From Massilia agilis (GTDB lineage Bacteria > Pseudomonadota > Gammaproteobacteria > Burkholderiales > Burkholderiaceae_D), in the NCBI RefSeq assembly GCF_024756255.1, contig NZ_JANUHB010000005.1, forward strand, positions 276,080 through 340,079: a DNA stretch of 64,000 nucleotides, in the 5' to 3' direction. The position numbers were made by a program, and so were the translations under genes. Below the pieces are notes generated by a model. That model saw only the letters and a program-made list of their open reading frames with translations, ran no database searches and had not been told where the DNA came from. Below are positions 35,589 through 45,110 of this stretch, piece by piece. Numbering within the stretch: the stretch's first letter is position 1; every line of letters starts with the position of its first letter.

Positions 35589-38500
35589 ATGCTAAGAAAA
35601 ACCGTGTTGGTACATGCTTTGTCGATTGCCTTTGGCGCTGCGGCGCTCAGTGTTGCGGTGGTGGAGCCCGCAATGGCGCAATCGAACGCTTCGGGTAACG
35701 TTTACGGTCGTGTCGACGGCGCTGCCGGCGCCACGGTCGTGCTCAGTAACACGGAAACCGGCCTGCGCCGCACCGTGACGCCTGACGCCAGTGGCCGCTA
35801 CCAGGCCTCTGCCATGCCGCCGGGCCACTACAAGGTCGAGTTGATGCGCGAGGGCAAAGTCGTCAACACCACCGAGGTGGACGTGCTGATCGGCCAGGGC
35901 GTGGATGCCTCGTTCAGCAACGTGGCGAAGGTCGAAATCACCGCCCGCCGCAGCCGCATCGACGTCTCGAGCGCCAACAACGGCGCCACCTTCACCGCCA
36001 AGGAACTGGCCCAGCTGCCGATCGAACAGAGCGTCTCGGCGATCGTCCAGCTCGCCCCGAACACCACCCGCGCCGACCCGCGCTACGCGGCCGGCGCCTC
36101 GTTCGGCGGCGGCGGCGCTTCCGAGAACGCCTACTACATCAACGGTTTCCCGGTCACCAACCCGCTGACCCAGCTGGGCGCGTCCGAGCTGCCGTTTGGC
36201 GCGATCGCCCAGGCCCAGGTGCTGACCGGCGGCTTCGGCGCCGAGTTCGGCCGCTCGATCGGCGGCGTGATGAACATCACCACCAAGTCCGGCACCAACA
36301 ACTGGGAAGCCGGCGCCCAGGCCAGCATCGAGCCGAACGCGCTGCGTTCGAAGGCGCGCAATGTGTACTACGCGCACAACGACCAGGCCACCGACGGCAC
36401 CCTGTACGCCAAGAACGACCTGACCAGCGACAGCCAGCACCGCGTCGGCGCCTACGTGGGCGGCCCGATCATCGAGGACAAGCTGTTCATGTTCATCGCC
36501 GCTGAGCGCACCAACCAGAAGCGCAACGGCGTGGCGCGCACCTCGGACGAAGCCGACACCGACGGCAGCCTCCCGTCGGGCTGGCTGGACCGCAAGAACA
36601 CCACCACCCGCTACCTGGCCAAGTTCGACTGGAACATCACCGACAACCACCGGCTGGAGTGGACCTCGATCGGCGACAAGCCGGAATCGGACCTGCGCTA
36701 CTCGGACTTCAACTACAACACCTTCGCGCACACCGGCAAGGTGGTCTCGGGCGGCCATTTCGAGAGCGTGGCCAACATCACGCCGACCATCGGCGCCAAG
36801 ACCAACATCCTGCGCTACACCGGCAACCTGACCGATGCCCTGACCCTGCAGGTGCTGTACGGCGAGAACAAGACCGACCACGTCAACGACCGCATGGGCT
36901 ACAACCCGACGGTGCCGGGCATCGCCTTCGACAGCCAGGCCGCCAAGGCCCCGGGCCTGGTCTACAACAACCCGCAGCCGTTCGCGGGCCAACGCATCAA
37001 CACGGACTACTCGTACGACAAGGTCAAGTCCACCCGCGTGGACCTGGAGTGGAAGCTGGGCGACCACACGCTGCGCGCAGGTATCGACGACAACAAGCTG
37101 TCGTCCTACGGCGCGGGCGACGTGACCGCCGGCGGCTTCACTTGGACCTACTTCAAGACCGACACCCCGAACGACCTCCAGTCGCTGACCGGCTACAAGA
37201 CCAAGGTCAACAACGGTTCCGGCCCGCTGGCTGCGGCCGGCTACTACGTGCGCAAGCAGATCTTCGAAGACGTGACCGCCGCGTTCTCGAACCAGTCGGC
37301 GCAGTACCTGGAAGACCGCTGGCAGCTGACCAAGGACCTGCTGGTCACCGGCGGCGTGCGCATCGAGCAGTACAAGAACCTGAACGGCGACCGCCAGCCG
37401 TTCCTGAAGATGGACAACCAGATCAACCCGCGCCTGTCGGCGGTCTGGGATGCCTACGGCGACGCCAGCCTGAAGGTGTTCGGCTCGCTGGGCCGCTACT
37501 CGATCCAGATCCCGACCCACATCGCGATCCGCGGCGCTTCGCGTTCGACCTACACCCGCACGTTCTACACCTACACGGGCGTGGGCGCGGACGGCCAGCC
37601 GACCGGCCTCACCGCGCTGACCCCGCTGGTGTCGCCGGACAACGAGTTTGGCCAGGCCAAGCTGCCCGAGACGGTGGCCGCGCAGAACCTGAAGCCGTCC
37701 TACCAGGATGAGTTCACGCTCGGTTTCGAGCGCATGTACTCGCCGGAGATGAACTTCGGCGCCAAGGTCACCTACCGCAAGCTGCGCACCACGATCGACG
37801 ACTGGTGCGACCAGCGTCCGTTCGACGCCTGGGCGGCCGCGCATAACGTGAACGAGGACAACTGGAACGGCTTCATGTGCGCCTCGATCAACCCGGGCGA
37901 GACCAACGACTTCCTGGTCGACTTCTCGGGCACCGGCAAGAACCTGACCCCGGTGACGCTGTCGGCCAAAGACATGGGCTTCGGCAAGCCCGAGCGCACC
38001 TACACCGCGCTGGACCTGTTCCTCGAGCACCCGATGCGCAACGGCTGGTACGGCAAGGTGAACTACACCTGGTCGCGCAGCAAGGGCAATACCGAAGGCC
38101 AGACCCTGTCCGCGGTGGCCCAGACCGACGTGGCGGCAACCCAGACCTGGGACCACTACGAGATCATGGAGTACGCCAACGGCCTGCTGCCGAACGACCG
38201 TACGCACCAGATCAAGGCCTACGGCTACTGGGAAATGACGCCTGAGTGGATCCTGGGCGGCAACTTCCTGGCCGCCTCGGGCATGCCGATCACCTGCCTG
38301 GGTACTTACCCGATCGACAAGCAGACCGACGGCTTCCCGGACTACGGCGCGGCCTACCACTACTGCTTCGGCCCGTCCGGCAAGAACCCGCCGTCGCCGC
38401 AAGGCTCGGCCGGCCGCCTGCCGTGGGATGTGCGCCTGGATGCGTCGCTCACCTACCGTCCGGCCGCGGTCAAGGGCCTGTCGTTGAAGGTGGACGTGTT

Positions 38501-38657
38501 CAACGTGCTCAACAAGCAGACGGTGCAGCAGGTCGACCAGCTGTACAACACCGACGACGGCAGCCGCAACGCGACCTGGAATACCCCGGGCGCTTTCGTC
38601 GGCTACACCGCGCCGCGTTCGGCCCGCTTCACGGTGGAGTACAACCACCGCTTCTGA
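35589..38657 (+). CDS. Oar-type TonB-dependent receptor 2 with N-terminal carboxypeptidase-like domain
   Basis: A 1022-residue outer-membrane protein. A signal peptide (MLRKTVLVHALSIAFGAAAL to PAMA) is followed by a carboxypeptidase-regulatory-like domain (about residues 35-110, ATVVLSNTETGLRRTVTPDA). A plug region has ENAYYINGFPVTNPLTQLG and FGRSIGGVMNITTKSGTNNW. The large barrel ends VEYNHRF. This layout fits the Oar subgroup of TonB receptors. Receptor 3, directly downstream and in the same orientation, is a paralogue with the same layout, so the two are a tandem duplication. The long upstream AT-rich region probably holds its promoter. Ligand unknown. Confidence 0.92.
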   Translation: MLRKTVLVHALSIAFGAAALSVAVVEPAMAQSNASGNVYGRVDGAAGATVVLSNTETGLRRTVTPDASGRYQASAMPPGHYKVELMREGKVVNTTEVDVLIGQGVDASFSNVAKVEITARRSRIDVSSANNGATFTAKELAQLPIEQSVSAIVQLAPNTTRADPRYAAGASFGGGGASENAYYINGFPVTNPLTQLGASELPFGAIAQAQVLTGGFGAEFGRSIGGVMNITTKSGTNNWEAGAQASIEPNALRSKARNVYYAHNDQATDGTLYAKNDLTSDSQHRVGAYVGGPIIEDKLFMFIAAERTNQKRNGVARTSDEADTDGSLPSGWLDRKNTTTRYLAKFDWNITDNHRLEWTSIGDKPESDLRYSDFNYNTFAHTGKVVSGGHFESVANITPTIGAKTNILRYTGNLTDALTLQVLYGENKTDHVNDRMGYNPTVPGIAFDSQAAKAPGLVYNNPQPFAGQRINTDYSYDKVKSTRVDLEWKLGDHTLRAGIDDNKLSSYGAGDVTAGGFTWTYFKTDTPNDLQSLTGYKTKVNNGSGPLAAAGYYVRKQIFEDVTAAFSNQSAQYLEDRWQLTKDLLVTGGVRIEQYKNLNGDRQPFLKMDNQINPRLSAVWDAYGDASLKVFGSLGRYSIQIPTHIAIRGASRSTYTRTFYTYTGVGADGQPTGLTALTPLVSPDNEFGQAKLPETVAAQNLKPSYQDEFTLGFERMYSPEMNFGAKVTYRKLRTTIDDWCDQRPFDAWAAAHNVNEDNWNGFMCASINPGETNDFLVDFSGTGKNLTPVTLSAKDMGFGKPERTYTALDLFLEHPMRNGWYGKVNYTWSRSKGNTEGQTLSAVAQTDVAATQTWDHYEIMEYANGLLPNDRTHQIKAYGYWEMTPEWILGGNFLAASGMPITCLGTYPIDKQTDGFPDYGAAYHYCFGPSGKNPPSPQGSAGRLPWDVRLDASLTYRPAAVKGLSLKVDVFNVLNKQTVQQVDQLYNTDDGSRNATWNTPGAFVGYTAPRSARFTVEYNHRF

Positions 38658-38970
38658 TCAACCAGCGTCACCGGCAAAGCCGCCCCTCGGGGCGGCTTTT
38701 TTTTCGCCTTCAGCGCCCGCGCATGCGGCGCGAATAGTTACTGTTGTTTATATGCATTTCACGGTTGTGCAAAGTTGACACTTGAAGTTTCGATATGTTT
38801 CTATGTTTAAGTTCACTTTCTTTGACAAATCGCAAAGAGAATGAATTTTTCACCTTCAGGTGGAAGAGAGAAATAAGTTGGGACAAAAAGCATTACAGGT
38901 GATTCAAAACGCATAACCTTCCCGGCGCTGAATAGTGATTTATTCGTCCGGAAAACAAATAGGAAATCAC
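38658..38970. other. Intergenic control region of receptor 3
   Basis: After the receptor 2 terminator there are about 260 bp of AT-rich sequence. TTGACA occurs near 38776 and again near 38821, without a clear -10 at the standard distance. AGGAAATCAC is the ribosome site just before the receptor 3 ATG. No gene is seen. The upstream sequence is not a close copy of that in front of receptor 2. Confidence 0.5.
38677..38704 (+). terminator. Rho-independent terminator after receptor 2
   Basis: GCCGCCCC, a TC loop and GGGGCGGC form an 8-bp stem followed by eight T residues, 20 bp past the stop codon. Confidence 0.9.
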
Positions 38971-41900
38971 ATGTTACGAAAAACTGTTGTAGCTCGCGCT
39001 TTGTCGATCGCATTTTCCACGGCCGCGCTGTCGGCCGCGGTGATGCAGCCGGCGGCCGCCCAGTCGAACGCCGCCGGTACCGTGTACGGTAAGGTTGCCC
39101 CGGGCGCCGCCACCTCGGTGGTGCTCCGCAACCTGGACACCAACCAGCAACGTACCGTCCAGGTGGACGGCTCCGGTTCGTTCACCGCGTCGGCGCTGGC
39201 CATCGGCCGCTACCGCGCCACCCTGCAGGGCGGCAGCATGAACGGCCAGACCTCGGAGGTCGAGGTCATCGCCGGCCAGGGCGTGGAAGCCGTCTTCGTC
39301 AGCGGCGGCGTGGCCAAGGTCGAGGTGACCGGCCGCCGCAGCCGCATCGACGTCACCAGCGCCTCCAATGGCGCCACCTTCACCGCCAGGGAACTGGCCA
39401 AGCTGCCGGTCGCGCGCAACGTCGATGCGATCATCCAGCTGGCCCCGAACACCACCAAGAGCGACCCGACCTACATCGCCGGCGCCTCGATCGGTGGCGG
39501 CGGCCCGTCGGAAAACGCGTACTACATCAACGGTATGCCGGTCACCAACCCGCTGACCCAGCTGGGCGCTTCCGAGCTGCCGTTCGGCGCCATCGCCCAG
39601 GCCGAGATCAAGACCGGCGGCTACGGCGCGGAGTTCGGCCGTTCGGTCGGCGGCGTGGTCAACATCACCGGCAAGAGCGGTACCAACAACTGGGAAGTGG
39701 GCGCGCTGGCCAGCACCGCCCCGAACCGCCTGCGCAGCAAGCAGAAGGACGCCTACTTCGCCGACACCAGCCCCAACAAGGGCATCTCGCGCACCGACTA
39801 CCACGTCAACGAGGTCACGACCGACCAGCTCGGCGCGTATGTCGGCGGTCCGATCGTCAAGGACAAGCTGTTCATGTTCGCGGCGGTGGAAAACACCAAG
39901 TCCGACCAGCACAGCATCAACCGCAACCAGAACGACTCGGCCAGCCTGCTGGCCAGCCAGGGCTACCGCGACCGCATGGTCAAGACCCTGCGCTACTACA
40001 CCAAGTTCGACTGGAACATCACCGACGAGCACCGCCTCGAGTTCACCCAGCTGGGCGACCTGCCGACCGTGGACACCTCGTACCGTGCCTATGACTACAA
40101 GACGCACACCCCGGGTGGCGTCGTGAAGTCGACGCTGCACGAGGAGTCCCCGGGCACCGCGGCCGCGCCGAACGGCGCCGAAGTGCAGATCCTGCGCTAT
40201 ACCGGCAACCTGACCGACAACCTGACCGTCACCGCGCTGGGCGGCCGCAGCCATACCGAGCACATCACCGAGCCGGGCGGCTATGACCCGACCATGCCGG
40301 GCGCGAACGCCTCGCCCGAGTTCCAGGCGCCGGGCCTGAACTACCTCAGCCCGCAGAAATTCACCACCCTGGCCTCATCGCCGTCGTACGACGACGTTGA
40401 CTTCTTCCGTGCCGACCTCGAATACAAGCTGGGCAGCCACACGCTGCGCGCCGGTATCGACAAGATCAAGGTCTCCTCGCTGGCCGCGGGCACGGTGACT
40501 GCCGGTGGCTGGACCTGGACGTACGGCAAGGTGGACGATCCGACCAAGTCCACCCCGGTGCCGGGCGGTAATATCCCCGCGTTCTCCGGCAACGGCCCGC
40601 TGGCATCGCAGGGCTACTACGTGGCCAAGACCATCTCGTCCACCGCGTCGGACGCGTTCTCCAAGCAGAGTGCCCAGTACATCGAGGACAACTGGAAGGT
40701 GACCAAGGACCTGCTGGTGACGATCGGCGTGCGTAACGAGAGCTTCGAGAACCAGAACTCGGCCCATGTGTCGTACCTGGAGCAGAAGAACATCATCCAG
40801 CCGCGCGCCAGCGCCGTGTGGGACGTGAACGGCGACTCGTCGCTGAAGGTGTTCGGCAGCGCCGGCCGCTACACCGTGCAGATGCCGACCGTGGTCGCGC
40901 TGCGCGGCGCCAACGGTTCGCAGAACACCAGCCAGTACTACAGCTACACCGGCACCGACAAGAACGGCCAGCCGACCGGCCTGACGCAGTTGACTGTGCC
41001 GGTCTCGGCCAACGGCGAATTCGGCCAGCCGAAGGATCCGAAGACGGTCGCTTCGCTCAACCTGAAGCCGTCGCGCCAGGACGAGCTGACCCTCGGCTTC
41101 GAGCAGGCCTACTCGCCGTCGCTGAACTGGGGCGCCAAGGTGACCTACCGCACGCTCAAGTCGACCATCGACGACTTCTGCGACGGCCGCCCGTTCCGCC
41201 GCTATGCGCTGGCCCACGGCATCAAGATGGCAGGGGAGGCCGACTTCGACCCGGCTGACAACCCGATCTACCCGTACTTCCAGTGCGCGTCGTTCAATCC
41301 CGGCGAAGACCAGGACTTCATGATCGACTTCATGCAGAACGGCCAGTACACCAAGGTGCACCTGACCGCCGCCGAGCTGGGCTTCGAGAAACCGAAGCGC
41401 GTGTACAAGGCGCTGGACCTGTTCCTGGAGCACCCGTACCGCAACGGCTGGTACGGCAAGGTCAACTACACCCTGTCGCGCAGCACCGGCAACACCGAAG
41501 GCCAGACCCTGTCCGACCTGAACACCGGCCAGGGCGACGTGGCGGCGACCACGACCTGGGACTACTCGGGCATCATGCGTTACGCCAACGGCCTGCTGCC
41601 GAACGACCGCCTGCACCAGATCAAGGCGTTCGGCTTCTACGACATCACCCAGGAATGGACCGTGGGCGGCAACCTGTCGATCCAGTCGGGCCGTCCGCGC
41701 GGCTGCCTGGGCTGGGACCCGAACCCGGCCTCGGATCCGGACTGGCAACAGGTGGGCCAGTCGCCGAACTACGGCGTCGAGCACTTCTGCTTTGGCTCGA
41801 CCTGGGACAAGAATGTGCCGGCACCGCGTGGCACCATGGGCCGCCTGCCGTGGACCAAGAGCCTGGACCTGAACCTGGTGTACCGTCCGAAGGTCTTCGA

Positions 41901-42075
41901 GGGCCTGGCCCTGAAGCTGGACGTGTTCAACGTGTTCAACAGCCAGGACGTGGCCAAGTACAACGAGCAGTACAACAGCGGCTCCGGTGGCATCAGCGTG
42001 AACTACAACTCGGTGTCGTCGTACACGCCGGCGCGCTCGATGCGCCTGTCGGCCGAGTTCAACCACCGGTTCTGA
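38971..42075 (+). CDS. Oar-type TonB-dependent receptor 3, tandem paralogue of receptor 2
   Basis: A 1034-residue outer-membrane protein with the same layout as receptor 2. The signal peptide is MLRKTVVARALSIAFSTAAL to PAAA. It is followed by a carboxypeptidase-like N-terminal domain and a plug with ENAYYINGMPVTNPLTQLG and FGRSVGGVVNITGKSGTNNW. The barrel ends AEFNHRF. Shared blocks such as NGWYGKVNYT and NTEGQTLS confirm paralogy with receptor 2. The loops differ more, so the ligands may differ. The ATG at 38971 follows AGGAAATCAC and begins the matching N-terminus. A strong terminator follows. Confidence 0.92.
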   Translation: MLRKTVVARALSIAFSTAALSAAVMQPAAAQSNAAGTVYGKVAPGAATSVVLRNLDTNQQRTVQVDGSGSFTASALAIGRYRATLQGGSMNGQTSEVEVIAGQGVEAVFVSGGVAKVEVTGRRSRIDVTSASNGATFTARELAKLPVARNVDAIIQLAPNTTKSDPTYIAGASIGGGGPSENAYYINGMPVTNPLTQLGASELPFGAIAQAEIKTGGYGAEFGRSVGGVVNITGKSGTNNWEVGALASTAPNRLRSKQKDAYFADTSPNKGISRTDYHVNEVTTDQLGAYVGGPIVKDKLFMFAAVENTKSDQHSINRNQNDSASLLASQGYRDRMVKTLRYYTKFDWNITDEHRLEFTQLGDLPTVDTSYRAYDYKTHTPGGVVKSTLHEESPGTAAAPNGAEVQILRYTGNLTDNLTVTALGGRSHTEHITEPGGYDPTMPGANASPEFQAPGLNYLSPQKFTTLASSPSYDDVDFFRADLEYKLGSHTLRAGIDKIKVSSLAAGTVTAGGWTWTYGKVDDPTKSTPVPGGNIPAFSGNGPLASQGYYVAKTISSTASDAFSKQSAQYIEDNWKVTKDLLVTIGVRNESFENQNSAHVSYLEQKNIIQPRASAVWDVNGDSSLKVFGSAGRYTVQMPTVVALRGANGSQNTSQYYSYTGTDKNGQPTGLTQLTVPVSANGEFGQPKDPKTVASLNLKPSRQDELTLGFEQAYSPSLNWGAKVTYRTLKSTIDDFCDGRPFRRYALAHGIKMAGEADFDPADNPIYPYFQCASFNPGEDQDFMIDFMQNGQYTKVHLTAAELGFEKPKRVYKALDLFLEHPYRNGWYGKVNYTLSRSTGNTEGQTLSDLNTGQGDVAATTTWDYSGIMRYANGLLPNDRLHQIKAFGFYDITQEWTVGGNLSIQSGRPRGCLGWDPNPASDPDWQQVGQSPNYGVEHFCFGSTWDKNVPAPRGTMGRLPWTKSLDLNLVYRPKVFEGLALKLDVFNVFNSQDVAKYNEQYNSGSGGISVNYNSVSSYTPARSMRLSAEFNHRF

Positions 42076-42097
42076 TGAACCAGGCTTGAACGCCAAG

Positions 42098-42126
42098 ACG
42101 CCCCGGCTTGCCGGGGCGTTTTTTTT
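42098..42126 (+). terminator. Rho-independent terminator after receptor 3
   Basis: ACGCCCCGG, a CTTG loop and CCGGGGCGT form a perfect 9-bp stem followed by seven T residues. It slightly overlaps the convergent rsmE stop region. Confidence 0.92.
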
Positions 42127-42877
42127 ACCGGCCCGGCGTGCCTGTGGCGGATGACATGCCGCCCCACAGCGCGGCCAGCGCCGCCAGCGCCGCCAGCCCC
42201 GCCGTCTCGGTGCGCAGCACGCGCGGCCCCATCGACAGCATCAGCGCGCCGCCGGCCACGGCCAGATCCTCTTCCTGCTCGGAGAACCCGCCCTCGGGCC
42301 CGATGACGATGCACACGTCCTGCGGCTGGTTGGCCGCCGCCCATGCCGGCAGCGACTGCGACGCGCGCGGCGACAGCAGGATGCGCGGCTGCGCCGCCGG
42401 CTGCGCGATCCACTGGCCATATTGCGCCAGCGGCGCGACCCGGGCCAGCCGGTTGCGCCCGCACTGCTCGCTGGCCGCCACCACCACGGCTTGCCAGTGC
42501 GCGATACGCTTGTCGGCGCGCTCGCCGGCCAGCTTGACCACCGAGCGCTGCGCCGCCAGCGGCTGCACCGCGGCCACCCCCAGCTCGACCGCCTTCTCGA
42601 CGATCCAGTCCATCTTTGTACCTTCGGGCAGCCCCTGCGCCAGCGTCACCGCAAACGGCAGCTCGGCCTCGCGCTCATCGAACCCGGTCACGCTGGCTTG
42701 CGCGCGCTTCTTGTCGAGGAAGGCGAGGGCGGCGCGCCAGCAGCCACCCTGGCCGTTGAACAATTTGAGCGGGTCGCCCGGCGCCATGCGCAGCACCTGC
42801 AGGTGGCGCACCACCGTTTCCGGCAGGTCGACCGTGGTCCCGACGGCGAGGGGCAAAGGGCAGTAAAAGCGGGGCAT
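42125..42877 (-). CDS. rsmE: 16S rRNA (uracil-1498-N3)-methyltransferase
   Basis: The 250-residue protein is a SPOUT-fold RNA methyltransferase. The N-terminal PUA-like part has FNGQGGCWRAALAFLDKKRA. The knot region has MDWIVEKAVELGVAAVQPL, IGPEGGFSEQE and LGPRVLRTETA, which bind S-adenosylmethionine. It modifies U1498 of 16S rRNA in the 30S subunit. It converges on receptor 3 and is divergent from tkt. The start MPRFYCPLPLAV at 42877 fits the family N-terminus. Confidence 0.93.
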   Translation of the reverse strand: MPRFYCPLPLAVGTTVDLPETVVRHLQVLRMAPGDPLKLFNGQGGCWRAALAFLDKKRAQASVTGFDEREAELPFAVTLAQGLPEGTKMDWIVEKAVELGVAAVQPLAAQRSVVKLAGERADKRIAHWQAVVVAASEQCGRNRLARVAPLAQYGQWIAQPAAQPRILLSPRASQSLPAWAAANQPQDVCIVIGPEGGFSEQEEDLAVAGGALMLSMGPRVLRTETAGLAALAALAALWGGMSSATGTPGR

Positions 42878-42935
42878 GCGGCTCCTGGATGACGATTCGA
42901 CAAAAGCTGCATTTTAATTCGGCAGCACCCTGCTC

Positions 42936-42944
42936 TGGTAGAAT
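42936..42944 (+). promoter_or_regulatory. Candidate extended -10 promoter of tkt
   Basis: TGGTAGAAT is an extended -10 (TGn followed by TAGAAT). No good -35 lies at the right distance, which is common for extended -10 promoters. It is about 50 bp upstream of the tkt ATG in the rsmE/tkt divergent gap. Confidence 0.45.
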
Positions 42945-42994
42945 AATGGGTTAAGGCACCGCGCCGCCGCTTTCCAATCCAGACTTACGCATCC

Positions 42995-44989
42995 ATGAAA
43001 CCTACCCAAACCACCACCCTGATGGCCAATGCGATCCGCGCGCTGGCGATGGACGCTGTCCAGAAGGCCAACTCGGGCCACCCCGGCATGCCGATGGGCA
43101 TGGCCGAGATCGCGGTTGCGTTGTGGGACGGTCATTACCGCCACAACCCGGCCAACCCGCACTGGGCCAACCGCGACCGCTTCCTGCTGTCCAATGGCCA
43201 CGGTTCGATGCTGCACTACGCGCTGCTGCACCTGGCCGGCTACGACCTGTCGATGGACGAGATCCGCAACTTCCGCCAACTGCATTCGAAGACCCCGGGT
43301 CACCCGGAAGTGGGCATCACCCCGGGCGTGGAAACGACCACCGGCCCGCTGGGGCAGGGCATCTCCAACTCGGTGGGCATGGCACTGGCCGAGTGGCTGC
43401 TGGCGTCGGAATTCAACCGTCCGGGCTTTGACATCGTCGACCACCACACCTACGCCTTCCTGGGCGACGGCTGCCTGATGGAAGGCATCTCGCACGAGGT
43501 GGCGTCGCTGGCCGGCACCCTGGGCCTGAAAAAGCTGGTCTGGCTGTACGACGACAACGGCATCTCGATCGACGGCAAGGTGGAAGGCTGGTTCACCGAC
43601 GACACCCCGAAACGCTTCGAGGCCTACGGCTGGAACGTGATCCGCAACGTGGACGGCCATGACGTGGCCGCGCTCGACGCCGCGATCGCCAAGGCCAAGA
43701 CCTCGGACAAGCCGACCCTGATCTGCTGCAAGACCATCATCGGCAAGGGCTCGCCCAACCTGCAGGGCGGCGACAAGGTGCACGGCGCGCCGCTGGGCGA
43801 CAAGGAAATCGCGGCCGTGCGCCAGCACCTGATCTGGGACGCGGTCCCGTTCGACATCCCGGCCCCGATCTATGAAGCCTGGGACGCGAAGGCGCGCGGC
43901 GCCAAGGTCGAGGCTGAGTGGAACGCGCTGTTCGCCGGCTACCGTGCCCAGTACCCGCAGCTGGCTGCCGAATTCGAGCGCCGCATGAAGGGCGAACTGC
44001 CGGGCAACTTCGAGCAAGTGCTGGCCGCCGCGGTCGCGTCCTGCATCGAGAAGAAAGAAAACATCGCCACCCGCAAGGCCAGCCAGAACGCGATCCAGGC
44101 GCTGGCCCCGGCGCTGCCGGAATTCTTGGGCGGCTCGGCCGACCTGACCGGCTCGAACCTGACCAACTGGAAAGAATGCAAGGCCGTGCGTTCGGGCGTG
44201 CCGGGCAACCACATCAACTACGGCGTGCGCGAGTTCGGCATGGCCGGCATCATGAACGGCGTGGCCCTGCACGGCGGCTTCATCCCGTTCGGCGCGACCT
44301 TCCTGACCTTCTCGGACTACAGCCGCAACGCGCTGCGCATGGCCGCGCTGATGAAGATCCGCTCGATCTTCGTGTTCACCCACGACTCGATCGGCCTGGG
44401 CGAAGATGGCCCGACCCACCAGTCGATCGAGCACGTCTCGTCGCTGCGCCTGATCCCGAACCTGGACAACTGGCGCCCGGCCGACACCGTGGAGTCGGCG
44501 GTGGCATGGGGCGCGGCGGTCAAGCGCCACGACGGCCCCTCGACCCTGATCTTCTCGCGCCAGAACCTGCCGTTCCAGGAGCGCGACGCACAGACCGTGG
44601 CCAACATCGCCAAGGGCGGCTATGTGCTGCGCGACGCGGCCGACGCCAAAGCCATCCTGATCGCCACCGGTTCCGAAGTGGAGCTGGCCATCAAGGCGGC
44701 GGACGCGCTGGCGGGCGAAGGCATTGCGGTGCGCGTGGTGTCGATGCCGTCCACCGACGTGTTCGAGCGCCAGGATGCGGCCTACAAGGCCAGCGTGTTG
44801 ACCCGCGGCACGCCTCGGGTTGCCATCGAAGCAGGCGTCACTGATTTCTGGTACAAGTACGTTGGACTCGACGGCGCGGTCGTCGGGATCGACACCTTCG
44901 GCGAATCGGCGCCTGCGGGCGTACTGTTCAAGTATTTCGGCTTCACGGTCGAGAACGTGGTCGCCAAGGTCAAGTCGGTTATCGGTTGA
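42995..44989 (+). CDS. tkt: Transketolase
   Basis: A 664-residue thiamine-diphosphate enzyme of the pentose phosphate and Calvin-type carbon rearrangements. The N-terminal ANSGHPGMPMG and the ThDP-binding GDGCLMEGISHEVASLAG are present. The substrate-binding GHGSMLHYALLHLAGYDL is also present. The pyrimidine-binding and C-terminal domains follow with FSDYSRNALRMAALM and GLGEDGPTHQ. It transfers two-carbon units between sugar phosphates. The gap gene follows after a GTAGGGTGGG repeat, a pairing seen in other Burkholderiales, which suggests a central-carbon unit. The ATG at 42995 begins MKPTQTTTLMANAIRALAMD. Confidence 0.97.
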   Translation: MKPTQTTTLMANAIRALAMDAVQKANSGHPGMPMGMAEIAVALWDGHYRHNPANPHWANRDRFLLSNGHGSMLHYALLHLAGYDLSMDEIRNFRQLHSKTPGHPEVGITPGVETTTGPLGQGISNSVGMALAEWLLASEFNRPGFDIVDHHTYAFLGDGCLMEGISHEVASLAGTLGLKKLVWLYDDNGISIDGKVEGWFTDDTPKRFEAYGWNVIRNVDGHDVAALDAAIAKAKTSDKPTLICCKTIIGKGSPNLQGGDKVHGAPLGDKEIAAVRQHLIWDAVPFDIPAPIYEAWDAKARGAKVEAEWNALFAGYRAQYPQLAAEFERRMKGELPGNFEQVLAAAVASCIEKKENIATRKASQNAIQALAPALPEFLGGSADLTGSNLTNWKECKAVRSGVPGNHINYGVREFGMAGIMNGVALHGGFIPFGATFLTFSDYSRNALRMAALMKIRSIFVFTHDSIGLGEDGPTHQSIEHVSSLRLIPNLDNWRPADTVESAVAWGAAVKRHDGPSTLIFSRQNLPFQERDAQTVANIAKGGYVLRDAADAKAILIATGSEVELAIKAADALAGEGIAVRVVSMPSTDVFERQDAAYKASVLTRGTPRVAIEAGVTDFWYKYVGLDGAVVGIDTFGESAPAGVLFKYFGFTVENVVAKVKSVIG

Positions 44990-44992
44990 ATG

Positions 44993-45067
44993 GTAGGGTG
45001 GGCTCTCGAGCCCACGCGCGAGCACGCGGCGCCTGAACACAGCGTGGGCACAAGTGCCCACCCTACG
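44993..45067. repeat. Two-hairpin GTAGGGTGGG repeat, copy 6
   Basis: The left arm is of the GGGCTC/GAGCCC type and the right arm of the GGGCAC/GTGCCC type. It begins 3 bp after the tkt stop and ends 43 bp before gap, so it lies in the middle of a probable tkt-gap transcript. Confidence 0.9.
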
Positions 45068-45110
45068 GTTGACGCAGCTGCCCACAGTTTTTTTTAATCA
45101 GGAGCTAAGA

